The notes beneath the pieces were generated by a model. It saw only the letters and a program-made list of their open reading frames with translations. It did no database searches and was not told where the DNA came from. A program made the translations under genes and the position numbers. From Candidatus Hydrogenedentota bacterium (GTDB taxonomy: Bacteria; Hydrogenedentota; Hydrogenedentia; Hydrogenedentales; CAITNO01): a stretch of 7,573 nt of DNA. The DNA is taken from positions 1 to 7,573 of the forward strand of contig DSBB01000032.1 of the NCBI GenBank assembly GCA_011046175.1, in the 5' to 3' direction. Shown one piece after another: positions 6,106 through 7,573 of the stretch; position 1 is the first letter of the stretch, and every line of letters begins with the position of its first letter.

Positions 6106-7413
6106 ATGACGGATAAAACCAATAAATTCAGGTTGGGAACGCTGGCGCTTCACGCGGGACAGGCTGCCGATCCGACTACCGGAGCGCGGGCCGTGCCGAT
6201 TTACCAAACCAGTTCCTATGTGTTTCGCGACCATGAGCATGCCGCAAATCTCTTTGCCTTGAATGAGTTCGGCAACATCTACACCCGCATCATGAATCCA
6301 ACCACGGACGTATTCGAGAAGCGTATGGCGGCGTTGGAAGGCGGCGCCGGCGCGCTGGCGCTGGCGTCAGGTTCGGCGGCAATTACGACCGCTGCGCTGA
6401 ACATCACGAAGGCAGGCCAAAATTTCGTGTCCTCACAAACCCTGTACGGCGGCACCTATAATCTTTTTGCCCACACGCTGAAAGATTTGGGCATTGAGGC
6501 GCGTTTCGTGGATGCGTCCGAACCGCAGAACTTTGCGAAGGCCATAGACGCCAACACGCGGTTCCTGTTCGTCGAGACCATTGGAAATCCCGCAAACGAC
6601 ATTGTGGATTTCGAGGCGATAGCCGCCGTGGCCCATGATTACGGCATCCCGCTTTTTGTGGACAACACCGTGGCGTCGCCGTTTCTTTTCAGACCTATTG
6701 AACACGGCGCGGACATCGTCGTGCATTCCGCCACTAAAGTCATCGGCGGCCACGGCACATCCATTGGCGGCGTCATTGTGGACAGCGGCAGATTCGATTG
6801 GAACAACGGCAAGTTCCCTGAGTTGACCGAACCGAATGCCAGCTATCACGGCATGAAATTCTATGAGCACTTCAAAGGCGTCGGCAACATCAGCTATATT
6901 TTGAAAGCGCGTGTAACATTATTGCGCGACATGGGCGCATGCCTGTCGCCGTTCAATGCCTTTCTGTTCCTGCAGGGACTTGAGACGCTGCATCTGCGCG
7001 TTGCCCGGCACAGCGAGAACGCCTTGGCCGTGGCAAGATTCCTGGAAACCCATCCCAGGGTGGCGTGGGTAAACTACCCCGGCCTTTCCAGTCATCCCAG
7101 TCATGAACGCGCAAAACGCTATCTGCCGCGCGGCCAGGGCGCAATACTCGGCTTCGGCATCAAGGGCGGTTCCGATGCGGCGGTGAAGTTCATCAACAAC
7201 TGTCAGCTTGCCTCGCATCTGGCCAACATACTCGACGCCAAGACGCTTGTGATACATCCGGCAACGACAACTCATCAGCAGTTGTCGCCTGAGGAACAAC
7301 GCGCCGCAGGCATCACTCCGGAATTTGTGCGCGTATCCGTGGGCATCGAGGATGTGGAAGACATCATTGACGACTTGGACCAGGCGTTGGCGCGGAGCGA
7401 GATTACGGATTAG
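6106..7413 (+). CDS. metY: O-acetylhomoserine sulfhydrylase (Cys/Met metabolism PLP enzyme)
   Basis: This 435-residue enzyme belongs to the Cys/Met-metabolism PLP family (fold type I). It is predicted to convert O-acetyl-L-homoserine plus sulfide to L-homocysteine and acetate in the cytoplasm, the direct-sulfhydrylation route to methionine. Lys211 in SATKVIGGHG is the PLP lysine and Asp186 in FVDNT holds the pyridine nitrogen. Tyr59 and Arg61 in YTRIMNPT contact the phosphate of the partner subunit, Tyr114 in TLYGGTY stacks on the ring, and Arg409 in FVRVSVGIED binds the substrate carboxylate. The length and the insertion around 225-265 (NASYHGMKFYEHF type) fit O-acetylhomoserine sulfhydrylases of about 430 residues rather than the shorter (~390) cystathionine synthases and lyases. 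Neighbouring genes are unrelated and no homoserine acetyltransferase gene is in the window. It appears to be a single-gene unit with its own promoter, palindromic operator candidate and strong SD. Exact substrate (acetyl versus succinyl ester) is assigned by similarity only. Confidence 0.92.
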   Translation: MTDKTNKFRLGTLALHAGQAADPTTGARAVPIYQTSSYVFRDHEHAANLFALNEFGNIYTRIMNPTTDVFEKRMAALEGGAGALALASGSAAITTAALNITKAGQNFVSSQTLYGGTYNLFAHTLKDLGIEARFVDASEPQNFAKAIDANTRFLFVETIGNPANDIVDFEAIAAVAHDYGIPLFVDNTVASPFLFRPIEHGADIVVHSATKVIGGHGTSIGGVIVDSGRFDWNNGKFPELTEPNASYHGMKFYEHFKGVGNISYILKARVTLLRDMGACLSPFNAFLFLQGLETLHLRVARHSENALAVARFLETHPRVAWVNYPGLSSHPSHERAKRYLPRGQGAILGFGIKGGSDAAVKFINNCQLASHLANILDAKTLVIHPATTTHQQLSPEEQRAAGITPEFVRVSVGIEDVEDIIDDLDQALARSEITD

Positions 7414-7455
7414 TAACTTGTCGGTCATTTTCTATGATCAAAAAAAAGAAATCGG

Positions 7456-7544
7456 GTATGTTGTTCACGCTTCAGCGTACGGATATGGCACGCAAACCCT
7501 GAGTCATACACGCAACCCCGCACGCTGAAGCGTGAACAACATAC
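7456..7544. repeat. Perfect 23-bp inverted repeat with 43-nt loop (hairpin repeat element)
   Basis: The arms at 7456-7478 and 7522-7544 are exact reverse complements. Each arm also contains a smaller palindrome (ACGCT-TC-AGCGT on the left, ACGCT-GA-AGCGT on the right). The loop contains CACGCAA twice (7489-7495, 7509-7515), and CGCAACCC (7511-7518) recurs inverted as GGGTTGCG (7564-7571). No T-tract follows, so this is not a standard intrinsic terminator, though it could protect the metY mRNA 3' end. A REP-like or MITE-like dispersed element is the best guess. The 160 bases after metY hold no convincing gene. Confidence 0.65.
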
Positions 7545-7573
7545 GAAGAGAATAGTCAAATTTGGGTTGCGGG

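Noticed and set aside
7325..7528. Open frame of 67 codons across the end of metY and the inverted repeat
   Set aside because: It is mostly out of frame within metY, has no SD or motif, and runs into the hairpin repeat.

Overview
The window looks like chromosomal DNA of a moderately GC-rich, probably Gram-negative bacterium. Coding is dense, most starts have Shine-Dalgarno (SD) sites, there is a predicted lipoprotein with a lipobox, and there is an MsbA-like ABC exporter. No rRNA, tRNA, CRISPR array or transposase gene is visible. The phylum cannot be read from the sequence alone; a PVC- or Hydrogenedentota-like lineage is only a guess.

Left part (1-2856, + strand): two overlapping genes encode large GTPase-like proteins. 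The first enters from outside the window and retains a G4-like NKAN motif, a long helical region and a hydrophobic segment. The second has a complete P-loop GTPase head, a helical middle and a two-helix membrane hairpin. The 28-bp overlap, with the downstream SD inside the upstream gene, suggests coupled translation and a two-protein, dynamin-like membrane system.

Middle part (2868-5535, - strand): an MsbA/LmrA-type ABC half-transporter is followed 37 bp later by a small lipoprotein with carboxypeptidase-regulatory-like beta modules. This pair is probably an operon. It converges on the GTPase pair with only 11 bp between stop codons.

Right part (5536-7573): a divergent intergenic region carries a near-consensus extended -10 promoter that drives a 45-residue protein with one LIM-like zinc finger. 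That gene has its own strong SD and intrinsic terminator. The terminator's T-tract runs into the promoter of a PLP-dependent O-acetylhomoserine sulfhydrylase (metY) gene, and that promoter's -10 box lies inside a perfect 22-bp palindrome, a likely operator. Downstream of metY is a perfect 23-bp inverted repeat with a 43-nt loop, probably a dispersed hairpin repeat.

The less ordinary items are the GTPase pair with non-canonical nucleotide-binding motifs, the solo LIM-like mini-protein, and the palindromic operator candidate at metY. I see no clear evidence for a wholly new multi-gene system.
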